From the NCBI GenBank assembly GCA_021521415.1, contig JAIQDT010000671.1, positions 248,001-312,000 on the forward strand: a stretch of DNA of 64,000 nt. The letters run 5' to 3'. This document shows positions 43,773 through 56,447 of this stretch, piece by piece (within the stretch, counting starts at the first letter, position 1; every line of letters starts with the position of its first letter). Under the pieces are notes generated by a model that saw nothing but the letters and a program-made list of their open reading frames with translations, did no database searches and was not told the DNA's origin. The stretch comes from Bidens hawaiensis (Eukaryota; Streptophyta; Magnoliopsida; Asterales; Asteraceae). The position numbers and the translations under genes are program-made.

Positions 43773-46700
43773 GCTTCTTCAACTTGCAACTTATCAGTGT
43801 CAATTTTAGTGGCACCTTGGGAAGTGAGTGTAGTAGGTTCAGGATCTTCATGAGTGATCTCCAAGTTGTCTGAATGGTCAGTTTCATACCCACACTCTCT
43901 TGGTGTCTTGACAAGTGAAGCTGAATTGTCAAGCTCAACTGAGGCAGTTCTCTTTTCTTGTAAGACATAGTCCTTTGATTCTGAGAAGTCTCTTACATCA
44001 GTCACAGCTTCAACTTTAGCTTCAGTTCTAGGTTTCCATGTGAAACCTTGTGGTTCATACCCATGTTTTAACAAGAACTTTTCATCACCAGTGACTACAG
44101 CTTGTTTCTTTCTTTGATATACGGTTTTTCTCTTTGATTTCTCACTGCCTGATGATTCTTGTGACTCATCAGACTTGACTGAATGAGTATTTTTGGTAAA
44201 TTTCAATGACTGATTTTCCCTTATCACCTGCTTTTTCTTCTGAGGTGATTTACTTCTTCTCACATTTTCAGTCATATGCATCTTCTGCTTTGTCTCACCC
44301 TTCACTTCAACTCTTGCCTCTATTCTATTCACATTTCCCTTTCCCAAATACATTGCATACTTCTCTTTGTACAAAACAAAGTCTTGACCAAACTTTGTTC
44401 CATTTGGGACATGGAATGGCTGAAACTTGAGTCTCTCATTACATGAATCAGTATGGCGTCTATATTCATCACACTTTCTACACCACACCTTTCTTTTGAA
44501 CATCTCATGTTCTTGTGGTTTCCTGAATCTTTCACTTGGTTTGGGCTCTCTTACACCAATTGTCTTTTTGTTTTTCAGATTGTAAAAATCAATTGAGAAT
44601 GGAACAAACTCAGCCATTCTGATGTCATTTCTTTCCACATTCCCTTTAACTAAGACAACCTTTTTCAAGTTCAGTGGTTGATCATCTTCATTCTCTCTAT
44701 ATCTTGACTTCCTTCTTTCATATTCCTCAACAGTTTCTACCTCTCCCACATCAAAGTCTTCAACACTTGAAAAGATAGGATAAATAGGAGTAAAATATTC
44801 TATATCCATTTCTTTCTTATTTACCTTCTTTTTCTTGTTATTTTCTAATTTTTCCAAAAACGTTTTGCTTGGAGGTCTGACAGCATTGTAACACACATTC
44901 TTCTTTTCACTAATGTCAAAAGAAACATGTTCTCTTTTCATTTGTTCATTCATTCTTTTCATTTTATGTGTAACTGGAGGATACTTTGGAAGTTGATCAA
45001 CAGATTCAGGCTTTCTATATTTTCTTCCTTTTTCAGCAGCTTGAATTTCTTTTTCAGTAATTTGATCACTCAAATCACTCAGATCATCTTGATCTAATTC
45101 ATCTGAATCAAAGTCATCTTCAGAGACTTGAACTCCAATTGACTTTTCCTCTTTCATTTCTTTCTTCATAACAAATTCACCATCTTCACTCACCACAACA
45201 TTCTTGTACAAATCTGCAACATCTTCTTTGTCTTGAAACACATCTTTGAATTGTTGTAGATAAGCACTTCTCTTCTCTTTGTCAACTTTAGGCATAAAGT
45301 TGTTATTGAATGGTGGTGGAACCGCCTTGTATTTTTCATCTTCATTTACTTTGTTCAGAATTCCACAAATGTTTCCAGTTGAAACTAAGTTCTTTAGGAA
45401 TTCATTTTCAGTTTGCAGCTTTGTATTCAGCACCTTTTCATCAATTACCATCTTCTTCAACCCACTAATTTCTGTTGTGAATCTTGTCTGAGCTCTATAG
45501 CTATTCATACAATCCTCTTCCAAACTTTTCATTCTTTCCTCACTAACAATCTCACTTGCCTCATAAGCATTGATAATGCTTTGCTTCTTAAAACACTCAC
45601 TTTCCAACTTACCAATCTTTTCTTTTAATTCATTGACAAGTTTAGGTAAATCAACATTAGGATCAGAATGTACCTTAGATGAAGATGCAGAGTCTATGGC
45701 CATGAATGCCACAATAGATCTTCTGATATCATCTGCTATATCTTCCTCATGGTTACTCCAGTCAAAGCTTCCCTCATGCTGAGTAGTTACTGCCACATTG
45801 CCTTGATTTCTTGGTTGATTTTGGTTTGCTGGAATGTTTTGAGTTGCAGGGATTTGAACAGCTTGATTTTAATTGTTGTTCATTTGATATACTTGATTCT
45901 GATTCATGCCCTGCTGTTTGTTTATCTGAGGCTGATAGTGGTTATTAAAATTGGGATTGAAGTTGTTGTTTGGATGGAAGTTGTTGTTGTTGGGATTGAA
46001 TCCTGGGTTATTGTTGAAGTTCTGCTGGTTGTTGTTTTTATGCACATTCTGCTGGTATTGTTGTTGGTTTTTAGGCTGTTGGAACTGATTGACTTGAAAG
46101 TTCCTTGGCAAATTGCACTCTCTTGCAAAGTGTCCAGGCTGTTGACAGTTGTAGCAGATAGCCTTGGATTTATCAAATCCTATTCTTTCATTTGGTCCAG
46201 AAACTAGTGATCTACCAGTTCTGTTGAACAGTCTCTTGCTTCTTAATGCCAACATTGCAGCTTGCCATTTGAGATCCATGTCTTCAAGGTCATCAGCATC
46301 TATTTGTTCCAAATCATCCTGCACTACACTTGTGTGAATTATGTTTTTGGCCACAAATGCATTGTAGGACTCAGTGAACATAGACATTAGGGCTTGTGCA
46401 TCATTCCCTTGAACATGCCCTGTACCAGCACTTTGAGCATTTCCATTTCCCACAGAAACTGAATCATCATCAATCAATTGAACATTAAATCTCTGTTGAC
46501 CACTTTGATTGCTTGAACCACCTCCAATGAAAGACCTAGCAGTCTCATTGTTGTGATCACTTGGTTCTTCAATGATGGGAATTTGTTGTTGATTCTTTGT
46601 TGTAAGATTCCCCATTGGAGCAATTAAAGCATTTGACACATTGTAACTTGGTTTATCTTCCTTGATCATTTCATTCTCAATCATTTCAAGTTCAGCAGCT

Positions 46701-47281
46701 TGAAGAAAACATACTACATCATCCAATTTCAATTCACTAAAATTTTGCTTTTGAAGGATGAATTTGCAAGCAGTATACCATTCTTTTGGCATTGAGTTGA
46801 GCAACTTTGTATTTAAATCAAAGTCAGTCATTACATAGTCAGTTGTTCTCAACTCATTCATAATACTCAGAAAACATTCTAGTATTGACTTCAACCTTTC
46901 ACCATCTCTATACTTGAATCTTTCTAACTGTTGCTTCAGTCTTTGCTTCTTAATGTTCTTCAATTCAGTGTTCCCTTCATACATCTCAAGGATTGCATCA
47001 TACATTGCCTTAGCACTTTGATGATGTGCAACCTTTGTGAGGATTTCCCAAGACAGACCAAGTTTGAGCATAGCCAATGCTCTGTCATCAACTTTTCTCA
47101 TTCTCTCTCTGACAGCAACAATAGCATTTGCATTAGCACCTTCTTCAACGACAGCTTGTAGACCATTCTTGATAGAATTCCACATATCCACATCATTATA
47201 ACAAACAGCAGCCTCAAAAAGCACTTTCCACTTAGTAAAGTTCTCCTGACCATACAATCTAGGTATCTTATTAGTAGACAC
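43751..47281 (-). pseudogene. E2 gag with long coiled-coil extension, one in-frame stop
   Basis: ATG at 47281 (MSTNKIPRLYGQENF). Residues 1-200 are a UBN2/Retrotran_gag-like domain (NFTKWKVLFEAAV, LKQQLERFKYRDGERL, LNSMPKEWYTAC). A zinc knuckle lies at C376-C379-H384-C389, followed by a Gln/Asn-rich tail. A TAA at 45869-45871 interrupts it, but the same frame continues 24 codons later into a 681-residue Lys/Glu-rich part with coiled coil, an acidic patch and a second Cys/His cluster (WCRKCDEYRRHTDSC). Total about 1,175 codons, far above the usual 300-500 for copia gag. Both parts belong to one ancestral frame. Confidence 0.85.
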
Positions 47282-47588
47282 CTCTTGTTCCTCATATCCA
47301 GATATTTTCTTAAAATAAAAGTTAAGTTCTTATCAAAAATAGATTAAAACAATCAGATCTGAGAATAAATTCTTAGATCTGAGGTGTCTGATATGAATAG
47401 AACAAGATTCGACAATAAAAATCAAAGCTTTAAGTGAAATAAGGAAAAGAAAACACCTAAAACTTGTAGATCTGGAAGAAAAATGAAGAACAGAGCCTCT
47501 GACATCACAAATCAATCGAACAGTGCTCTGCTTACGTCATTCTTCTTCAAAACTTAATCAGCAACAATCTTTCTAAAAATAGCAGCAA
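47282..47588 (-). other. E2 leader between primer site and gag
   Basis: Untranslated leader of about 300 bases; no supported frame. Confidence 0.7.
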
Positions 47589-47603
47589 CCTGCTCTGATA
47601 CCA
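47589..47603 (-). other. E2 primer binding site (initiator tRNA-Met)
   Basis: CCTGCTCTGATACCA on plus, TGGTATCAGAGCAGG on the element strand, two bases from the 5' LTR. Confidence 0.92.
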
Positions 47604-47605
47604 CT

Positions 47606-48826
47606 TGTCTGGACCGTTTCGGATCGGATCTTAATCAATCATGTCATAACTCACACAAAATTAATCGTGTTGACAAGAGAGTTAATGACAGGTTACTATG
47701 TTTAGAAAGATGACCGTTTGTTAGAGGCGGAATCAATAACAAACATACGGTTGCAATGAATATTCAAAATACGAAGATACACGGAGGATTCACTCAAAAG
47801 ATTTCCATTTATATAACGTTAATCATACAAAAGGATAATCGATTAGGGTTTAGGAGGAATCCTAGGACAGCCGTCACACACACAATATTCTCTTAATTAA
47901 TGTGTCGGTCTTATCCGTATTGTCTCGTATTTTCCGTGTGTCCTTGGCGGCGTGCCCTAATTATTCTATTTATAGGCCTGCCAACCTAGGACAGGCTGTC
48001 ATTCCTTCTAGAAACCCTATCCGATAGTACATATTCAATTTACCTATTCAAAAATTATACTAAGTGTAAAACAAGTCTTCCGGGTAGGCTTTTCATTAAA
48101 CTTCAGTCTCCGAGTACGCAGCGTACTCGGCCTTCCTTCAGACTTGGTAAACATAGAAGTGTACTCGAAATCAGTTTCCGGGTAGACTTTACTTAACAAA
48201 TACTTTACTAAGTAAAATATTCACCGAGTAGACTTCAATCTTCTTGAATTTATCAAACTTTTCTCGACAAATCCTTACGAGCAACCTTGTTCTTCTATGA
48301 TCCTGTTCGGCTTATTGTTAGTTAAACAACTTATTGATAAGGCGTACTCGGGAGTACATACCTTACTCGAGCCGAACCTTACTCGATATAACTTAGAGAT
48401 ATTCCATCAACTCATCAAGTATACTTGGACCATAATTATTAAAGAGTACCTTGCCCGGTCATCCAATTACTTGGCTTCTTGGACTTGGTTGACCAAACCT
48501 TACTCGGAAGAGTAAAATACTTGGTCTTGAAGAACAATCCTGCTTGACAAAGTGAACCTTACTCGGATATGCCAAATAGATGAACCTTACTCGGAAATCA
48601 CCAAAAAGCATACCTTGCTCGGATATCCACTTAAGAAGATTATTTGAAGTAAACCGTGCCCGGAAGGCAAAATCTCGTACTCGGCTAAGTAAAAGCTTAC
48701 TCGAAGGTCCAAGGTGTACCCGGATTCAATACTTAGCAGTTTCTGAGGAGGTTGAGAAGATTCCAATCTTCAATATTCTTCATTTAGGTCAAATCTCCTC
48801 ATTTGGGTCAAACTCTTGACCCAACA
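47606..48826 (-). repeat. E2 5' LTR
   Basis: 1221 bases, the same length as the 3' LTR, with about 16 single-base differences by eye and no indel. TATA box at 47966-47975. The TACTCGG-type array lies upstream of it in the element's sense. Confidence 0.95.
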
Positions 48827-51430
48827 AATGATTTTTGCCACTCCAAAGGCATAGACCGTCAACTCAGTTCCTCATACACTCTAAAAAAATGGGGTCATTG
48901 AAAGACGTAACAGAACACCGATCGAGGCGGCAAGAACAATGTTTTCAGACACAAAACTACCTCTCTTTTTCTGGGGTGAAGCAATTAATACTACATGCTT
49001 TATCTAAATTTGTGTGCTGCTCAACAAGCGTCTAAAGAAGACTTCATATGAAGACTTCAACAAAACCAAGCCTCATGTCAATTACTTCAAGACTTTTGGA
49101 TGCCCATGCACTATGCTTCATACTTTTGCCAATTCAGGTCCCAAGTTTGCTGAAAAGGCGGATGAGAATTATTTTTTTGAATATGCTTCTAACATGATCG
49201 CTTATCGAGTTTACAACAAGTAGGAGTGATGGTGGAATCATTCAATGTTTACTGGAAAGATTCCAATCAGACATACGCTCGCACTGGTCCAAACGGGATG
49301 TTTGATTATGAATACTTGTTCAACCAGTTTCGTATTCTATCTACCCCTCCAACAGCATTTGTTCCAGCCTCAGCTTCAATACCTTAATCTGTGGTGATTC
49401 ATGCTCTCATAGACAGTTTGGGAAATGTTAATGTATCTGGTGGTCCTCAGATTGAAAATGCATTACCCATAGTTCCTCAACTGGTTGTGGTCAATCCAAC
49501 TCCTCAAACCACATATAAAACTAATGTAGTTCTGCACTGAAGAAAATTATGATTCAGACTCCTCTTACATGTCTGCTGACAGCATTAAATACAACATTGA
49601 TCCAACTCCTATGTGGCCTGTAGGTGATCCTAAGTTAGAGGAAAGTGTGGTTAAATATGTACCCACACCTCCTCATATTGATAATGAGGCACCTGCCACT
49701 GCTGGAGATGTCGTTGCAAATGAAGTTTCATCTGATGCTTCAAACACTGCATATTCTACTCTGGTTCTATCAATTGGTGTTCCTTTCATTAAAAACTTTT
49801 GGGATGGTCCTATTGCTACAAAACATGTGGTGGATCAACCAAAAAACATCCAATCAGCCACTGATGTTCTAATCAATGCTCCCAGGATCTTTCATCCCAT
49901 TGGGAATCTAATCGTTAAGTTTCAAGTTGATCCAATTCCCAATATGGCCATTCACAAGACACATCCGACTAAGAACATCATTGGTTCTCCCTCTGCTGGC
50001 ATCCAGAAAAGTAGCAACTCTAGAATATTAACAAATGTCTTTTTGCAAGTTTTTTTTTTCTTAGGTTGAACCTAAGACTATCGTATTGCTCTCAAGGAGA
50101 ATCCCTGAGTGGAAGCCATGCAAGAAGAGTTGCTACAGTTCAAAAAGCTCAATGTGTGGAAACTTGTAAAGAAGTCGGAGAACAATAGACCGGTCGGTAC
50201 CAAATTGGTATTCAGTAACAAGAAGGATGATAAGTGTGTGATTATCAGAAACAAGGCTAAATTAGTGGTACCCCTATTGCTAGATTTGAGACTATTCGTA
50301 TCTTCTTGGCCTATGCATCATACATGAACTTCAAAGTGTATCAAATGGATGGTGTAGACTGCTTTCTTTTATGGAAAGGTGAAGGAAGATATTTATATTA
50401 AGCGGGCGCCAGGTTTTGAGGATCATGATCATCCAAACTACATTTACCATTTTGATAAATATCTCTATGGTATTCATCAAGAACCACGTGCTTGGTATGC
50501 TACTTTAGCATAACATAAATTATAGAATGGCAATAAAAGAGGTGTTATTGTTTAAACAATCTTTGTCAAAAAAGTTGGCAACGATGTGATCATGGTCCAA
50601 GTGTATGTTGACGACATTATCTTTGGTTAAACGAATGATATTCTGTGTAGAGAGTTTTCAGAGGTAATGAAGAGTCAGTTTGAAATGAGTTCATTGGGGA
50701 GATGACATTCTTCACGGGCCTACAAGTTGAACAAAAAGTGGATGGATTTTGATTCATCAAGAGAAATACGTCAATGAAATTTTTCAGAAGATTGGGTTCT
50801 AGGATGATACTCCTTATGCCACTCTGATTGCTACAAGACCGGTGTTAGCTTCATATACATTGGGAAAGTCAATCGATCAACACCTTTTACAGGCCTATGA
50901 ATGGCTCCCTGATGTATCTCACTTCAAGCAAGCTGAACATCATGTTCCCTGTTTGTCAATGTGCCAGATATCAATCAGATCTGAAAGAGTGTCACTTAAC
51001 CGCTGTCAAACGTATCTTCCATTATCCAAAGGGAAATCCTCGTTTCAGTCTTTGGTATCCAACATATTCATCTTTGGTGTTGTGTGCCTACACCGATAGT
51101 GATTATGTAGGTTGTAATCTTGAAAGAAAGTCAACTATAAGAGGATGTCAAATCTTGGGTGACCGTTTAATCTCTTTCCAATCCAAGAAGCAGGTCATAG
51201 TGTCTACCTCCACCGCTGAAGCAGAATACATAGCCACCTCCAGTTGTTGTTCACAAGTGATATGGATCCAACATCAGTTGTTGGACTATAGTTTGAATTT
51301 CATTAATACCACAATCAAGTGTGATAACGATGCAGCAGTTTGTATAAATAGGTCCAACACGCAAATACGTGACTTTTATGACCGTAAACTTGTCAATATT
51401 GAACATGTCTCCTTAGATTACCATTTTTAG
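48827..51430 (+). pseudogene. E0 copia element, 3' half: rest of integrase, RT, RNase H
   Basis: This continues the integrase cut at 23322 (KKTSYEDFNKTKPHVNYFKTFGCPC, near 49030-49120). The linker frame is open at 49569-50069. RT starts EAMQEELLQFKKLNVWKLVKKS (50109), has a ruined middle with a recognisable [16 protein letters not shown] stretch (about 50595-50630), and RNase H is open at 50897-51430 (YTDSDYVGCNLERKSTIRGC, STSTAEAEYIATSSCCSQVIW). The end is shortened, lacking the usual [10 protein letters not shown] part. Many stops and shifts occur. The element is SIRE-like and opposite in strand to E2. Confidence 0.87.
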
Positions 51431-51534
51431 TCCTTTAAACTAAAGCCTTTAATCGCGCCTGATTTCTATATCTTGTAGAATCATTTGGCATGATCTGTTT
51501 TGATTAAATCTATCTATATTTTTGTATATAAATT

Positions 51535-52179
51535 TAGGGCTGTAAACGAGCCGAATCGAGTCGAGCTAGAGTGTGCTCGAGCTCGAGCTCGAACTTAATC
51601 GAGCTGGCTCGAGCTCGTTTCATTTTCTTTATCGAGCTGAAAAATCGAGGTCGAGCTCGGCTCGTTTAAAGTTCGAGCCGAGCTCGAGCTTGTCGAGCCG
51701 GGCTCCTTTAATTTTTTTTTAAATTTTTTATTATTTTTTTATTTTATATTTTAAAATTTTGATTTATAAAATACAAAAAAAAATTATAACTTTAACATAC
51801 ATATTATATAAAATTTATGGATTAGAAAATTTATAAATTTATATGTTTTATTTTCGTTATTCTTTTATAAGGTTTTAGGTATCGAGTGGCATAATATATG
51901 TATAATTTTTATTTATTTATTTCTTGGTATTATATTACTACATATAGATATTGAAATTTAGTGTTTAATCTAAACGAGCCAACGAGCCGAGCTAACGAGT
52001 CGAGCCAAGACCGAGCCACGAGCCGAGCTGACCCTGGCTCGAGCTCGGCTCGTTTAAAAATCGAGCCGAGTCGAGTCGAGCTAATTTAGAATCGAGCTTT
52101 TTCGAGCCGAGCTTTTTTCGAGATATTTTCGAGTGAGTTTCAAGCGAGCCGCGAGCCACGAACTTTCTGAATAGCCCTA
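51535..52179. mobile_element. hAT-type MITE with exact 8-bp target duplication
   Basis: Ends TAGGGCTGT and AATAGCCCTA form a short terminal inverted repeat. TATAAATT is duplicated at 51527-51534 and 52180-52187. The 645-base body is AT-rich in the centre with terminal blocks of GAGCTCGAGC, CGAGCCGAGC and AACGAGCC in both orientations. There is no coding capacity, so it would depend on a hAT transposase in trans. It lies just after the end of E0's RNase H. Confidence 0.9.
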
Positions 52180-52187
52180 TATAAATT

Positions 52188-53673
52188 TGTAAATATTTTT
52201 TAAATATGTCACAAATTTAGAGGGAGAAAATGAGTTCATGAAACTTACCAAAAAGATTTTCTATATAATTTTAAGAAAAAACTAAAATTGAGCATTTGTC
52301 TCGTCTAAAAGATTTTACTTTTTCCTAAAAAAAATCAGAAAATGTTTCAAAAATAAAGTTCTCCCATTTAGAGGGAGCTAGAAGGCTCTCCAGTTTAGAG
52401 GATGCTTGTAAAATTTTAAAGTTTGAGAAATCGATCCGGCCTTTGGAAACTGATAAGAAATTGTCCGTAGTGTTCCTAGCACATGAAAATAGTAGATCAA
52501 AAGGCAATAAGATCATTGCTTAATGTGTAGATAGGCTTGCCAAATGAGTAAGTGTCAGCATGATATAAACTAATTTATTCTCTTATGCTAGTGGTTACAC
52601 ATTCATGAAGTGGTTGTATTTCTCTACTTAAAGTCATATCAATGAAGGCATAAATCTAAATAACATGTCATACTCAAGCCTCCCTTTACCTGATCACTAT
52701 TGTCTTATATAGTCCGGTGCCTACACTATGAGTCAGAAAAATAGTCAGAAAAAAAAAACAAATGTATTAGGATTTTTAAATTTCAAAATTATTTTTTCTT
52801 TATTTTGATTCAATCCTTGAACTTTCTATGTTTTTAGCCATACAAGAACTGATTTTTAAGGCCTTGGATCTTCTGCTTTGTTTTATTTTTTTTCCTTTTG
52901 TTCAAACCTTGGACTTTCTCTGCGCGATAATATGGTATTATCTGACCTGATTGTTATGGCCCTAGAATTGTTATAATTTTTCAAAAGTGCAAAAAAGGCG
53001 TCTATAAGCGTACTGTGATAAGATAAGATATGTTTAAGTCAAGATGAGGTGATATGTGAAAGAAAATTAAGCCCAAGATTTGATAAATTATGTGATTCGT
53101 TTAATTAAATAGGGACCATATAAGTATCATGCTTAATCCATACCTTAACACATCGCTATGACACCAAAATACATGTTAAGTTTAAAGTGGACAAAAATAT
53201 ATCTTCAATCAATTTTGGGTTCTTGGCAAAATAATATTGAAATAGAAATGTGATCCCATGTTGTAACATTTCTTGAAAGTTATAAGTATTTATAATATAT
53301 ATAATTTATGTTAAAAAAATTATTATGTTTGTCTTGTATTATTTTATAATTTAAAATCTCGTTTTAAGTTATTTTATTTTTATTTTTGTTTAATTTTAAT
53401 TTTACTTTTAAGTGTCTATTTTCTTAACGACAAGGTCCTTCATACAAATGTTGTCAAACTAGTAGACTACTAAAAATATATCTTGTATATATTTGAGTGT
53501 TCTTTTTAGGTGTCTAAATATTTTCCGGGTTTAAGTCGTTAAATATATTCAAAGTTTGAGGGTTGAGAGTGTTAAATTATTCAAAACAAATTGAGAGGAT
53601 TTGACCCTATCGCGAGATAGGTTGACCTTATATGAATGAAACCCAAAATTGCCTTTCATTCTTATCACCTTTC

Positions 53674-53678
<5 letters not shown>
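52188..53678. other. Non-coding interval, start possibly the 3' tail of E0
   Basis: Purine tracts of the TTTAGAGGGAG type recur at about 52216, 52367 and 52395 on the plus strand, in keeping with the repeated PPT-like tracts of SIRE-like elements in E0's orientation. No E0 LTR boundary could be fixed. Beyond 52560 I see only AT-rich sequence. Confidence 0.35.

Positions 53679-53708
<30 letters not shown>
53679..53708. repeat. (CT)15 microsatellite
   Basis: Fifteen CT units. It lies directly before an ATG, as is common in plant 5' leaders. Confidence 0.95.
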
Positions 53709-53709
<1 letters not shown>

Positions 53710-53710
53710 A

Positions 53711-53809
53711 ATGACGGCAAACCCTAAACATCAAATCTGCTTGTTCTTTTCTTGTGTTTTCACACTTGATTCTTGCTTGTTTATCATCACCATGGATCCT
53801 TCACCCAAG
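53711..53809 (+). CDS. Possible first exon of a host gene (weak)
   Basis: Two in-frame ATGs, 53711 and 53792, the second in the strong context CACCATGG. The frame runs to CCCAAG followed by GTATAAC, a plausible splice donor, just before an in-frame stop. The (CT)15 tract before it resembles a plant 5' leader. No downstream exon is seen before the transposon debris at 54317. It could be a chance frame or a gene cut off by insertions. Confidence 0.2.
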
Positions 53810-54316
53810 GTATAACATCGATTCATGATTGAATCGATGCGTTCTTACATGTTGGTTCAAAGCCGAATGGTTTAAGGATCAATAGGACAAACATATGATG
53901 TTGATTATTCAAATCGATCATCGATTATTAATATCGACATCTCAAAGGACCTTGGTACTGATTCAATTGGATGTTTTCCTTGATGTGTTAGGTTTTTAGA
54001 TTTGTTAGGGGTTTTCGAACCATTTTTTATCCGATTCAGGTTCATAGTGTTAGTATATGTGGATAATAGTTGTGCAAAAGTGAAATTCAAACGTCTGCAT
54101 CTAAGGATCTAAGTGGTTTTGGATGATCAGGAAAACCTAAGTCTTGATAATCGCATCGCATTTCATATGAGAATGCAATCTCATTCTCATATGAATTGCA
54201 TCACATTCACCTTTTGAATCGCATTTTAGTCCCACTCGCACTAGCAGTCATAATAGAATCACAATCGCATTACCATGCGAATGCAATTGTATTAGTATGC
54301 GATTGCGATTGGGAAT
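53810..54316. other. Non-coding interval with an inverted repeat
   Basis: It contains the hairpin at 54162-54195 and several ATCGCATT/AATGCGATT words between 54150 and 54310. No coding frame. Confidence 0.5.
54162..54195. repeat. Inverted repeat with 14-base arms
   Basis: Arms TTCATATGAGAATG and CATTCTCATATGAA separated by six bases. Confidence 0.85.
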
Positions 54317-54715
54317 TGTAAGGCCCCGTTCCTGGTGCCCTACATTGGACGTTGGATTTACTCATAAACACAGTTATACAACCAGAGTTAATTAAAACTT
54401 TTTGCGGAAACTTTAACTTCAATCATTCGTTACAACACATTTAATCTTTTCTTTAAAACCATAACATAAAACATCATATTTAAAACATTGTTTCTTCCAT
54501 CTTCATATTCCAGCCATTCAATCCATGCCATGTGCCATCCTCATGCTAGCCCTTTAGTTTGATCACCTGCGTGCATACTAAAAGTTAGCTACGCTAAGTG
54601 AGTTCTAGTTACTCAGGAGACATACAATACATACACATATCTTACATACATACATATCCGAAGATACATATCCATACTTAACCAGTTACCTTTCCAACAT
54701 ACATTCATGCATTAT
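54317..54715 (-). repeat. Fragment of a Tekay-like LTR
   Basis: TGTAAGGCCCCG... resembles the outer end of the E1 LTR (TGTCACACCCC..., then ACAGAGTTA, GCGGAA), and GCTACGCTAAGTGAGTT parallels the E1 words near 2820-2850. It stops where the next LTR begins, so it was probably cut by that insertion. Confidence 0.4.
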
Positions 54716-56447
54716 TGTGCTAGAAACAGTCAATTAAATATTAATTAAATTAAACAAGTAAAAAAAACCTAAACCTGAGACTCAAATACACAAAACACCG
54801 TCAAGTGAACCGATAAATTGTACTAAAGCTGAGTAAGTCCGGAAAATAGAACCCACAAGACTCTATAAATTACGTTAATTAACTAATTAGACTCAACTTA
54901 CGACATGACTATTTATTATTAATGTTTTAAGGGGGTTTTTAAACTAAAATTAAACTAAAAAGGTAACTAAACGAGTAAACGAGAAACAAGTAATTAATCA
55001 CAAGATCGAAATCAATAAGAGAAGGAATCTACCTGGATAAGAATCCCATGTATCAACAATCATCAAGCAATGGACAACCAATTATGACATGGAAACTGAT
55101 TTCTAAATATATTCATCTAATAAACCCTAAAGGACCCTCAATCGCATCAAGTAAAATCCTAAAGATTGAATATTAAATTATTAAGCAATCAGTTGGATTG
55201 ATTTCTTCACAGTCATCAATTAAGTTTAATTAATAGTATCTAAAGCAAGCAATCTTACGAAACACTAAACCCTAGATAACTTGATAAACTTATCGTGACA
55301 TCATGAACAAGGATCAACACAATAAGCAAGAATATTGTCACTAATCTATCCTAGCATGCGATTGACCAAGAGACATGAACAACTCCTAACCTTACATCTA
55401 TTGGAATTTAGCAGGACATTCAAAACCCTAACCAACTATTAACTAACTTCTATGATCTAATAGGCCTATTCAACCATAATAATCAAAACACCAAGTAATG
55501 ATTAAACATGAACCTCAAATCTAAACAACACAATCAAGAGATATAAGATCTATGTGAAGCAATAGTTAATAATCAACCACGATAATAAACATTCATATGC
55601 ATCATGAAAGAAAAATCAATTCTTTACTATTAATATAACGAAACCATAATCAAATCATTATCCAAAGCAAGAATCAAATCAACACATGTTCATCAAACCT
55701 AGGTAGACATGGAGTCTAGCCTAGAATCATTATTAAAAAACAAATCCAAACAATAAACAAAGAAGAAAGACATGATAATGAACAAGGAATCAAAGTTAGA
55801 ACGATAAAACCCTTGGTAATTGATCCTTGAACACCTCCATGAAAGCCCTCTTGATCCTCTTTGATTCCTAGCTCCAAAGCTCCTTCAAAACATTGATTTC
55901 TCTCACAAAAACGGCTGGGAATATTTGTTCTTCCGTTTAGGTTTGCATCCATATATATATAACGAACTGGGCCTTAAAAATGCAAAATATGGATGACAGA
56001 ACCTCTAGACGCCGCGTGACAGGCTTAACCTCCCCCAGTCACGTGGCGCGGCTTGCACCAGGTAGGAATATCGAATTTTCATTTTATTTTATTACTATAA
56101 CTCATTAGATCTCTTTCTTGAATTCCAGGTAACGATAGGAAACTCTTAGAACTTCTTTTCCTTGACTCTCAAGCCACCATCTACATGAAAACAAATCAAA
56201 ACTCTAAGTGAACTAATCATGTAACCGGTGACGATCAAAACGAACATAAACTTCTTATGAAATGATAGAAAGAATTAGATTTAACATTCAAGACACCAAA
56301 AGATGTAAAACACGACACATATAAACAAACTTGACTCAAAACCTAAATCAATAAAAGATGAACGAAAGACGAACTAAACCGAACTCAAAATATTAAATAA
56401 ACATAACTTTACAAGGGATTCGAGATGTATAAATAGATTTATATCAA
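54716..56447 (-). repeat. Probable 3' LTR of a Tat-like element
   Basis: The interval carries GAGTAAGTCCGG...GAACCCACAAGACTC near its left end, the counterpart of GTAAGTAAAGTCG...CCACAGGGA in the LTR at 13584. On its right is TCCCCACTTA, a purine tract on the minus strand as in Tat 3' ends. A TATA-like run at 55951-55962 fits minus-strand transcription. Both boundaries are estimates. The 78-codon frame at 55952-55716 has no domain. Confidence 0.4.

Larger units (their letters stand above)
23323..48826 (-). mobile_element. E2: giant SIRE/Maximus-like copia retrotransposon with accessory frame, hosting a nested insert
   Basis: The element is 25,504 bases between AATGA duplications, about 18.0 kb once the insert at 28233-35707 is removed. 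On the minus strand the order is 5' LTR (47606-48826), primer site, gag with a long C-terminal extension, protease, integrase, RT, RNase H, a 3.9-kb non-coding spacer, an accessory frame of about 1,390 codons, PPT and 3' LTR. RT with [11 protein letters not shown] and the PR-INT-RT-RH order mark the SIRE lineage, known for large size and an extra 3' frame. The LTRs have identical length and about 1.3% difference by eye, so the insertion is young, yet pol has frameshifts. Confidence 0.93.
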
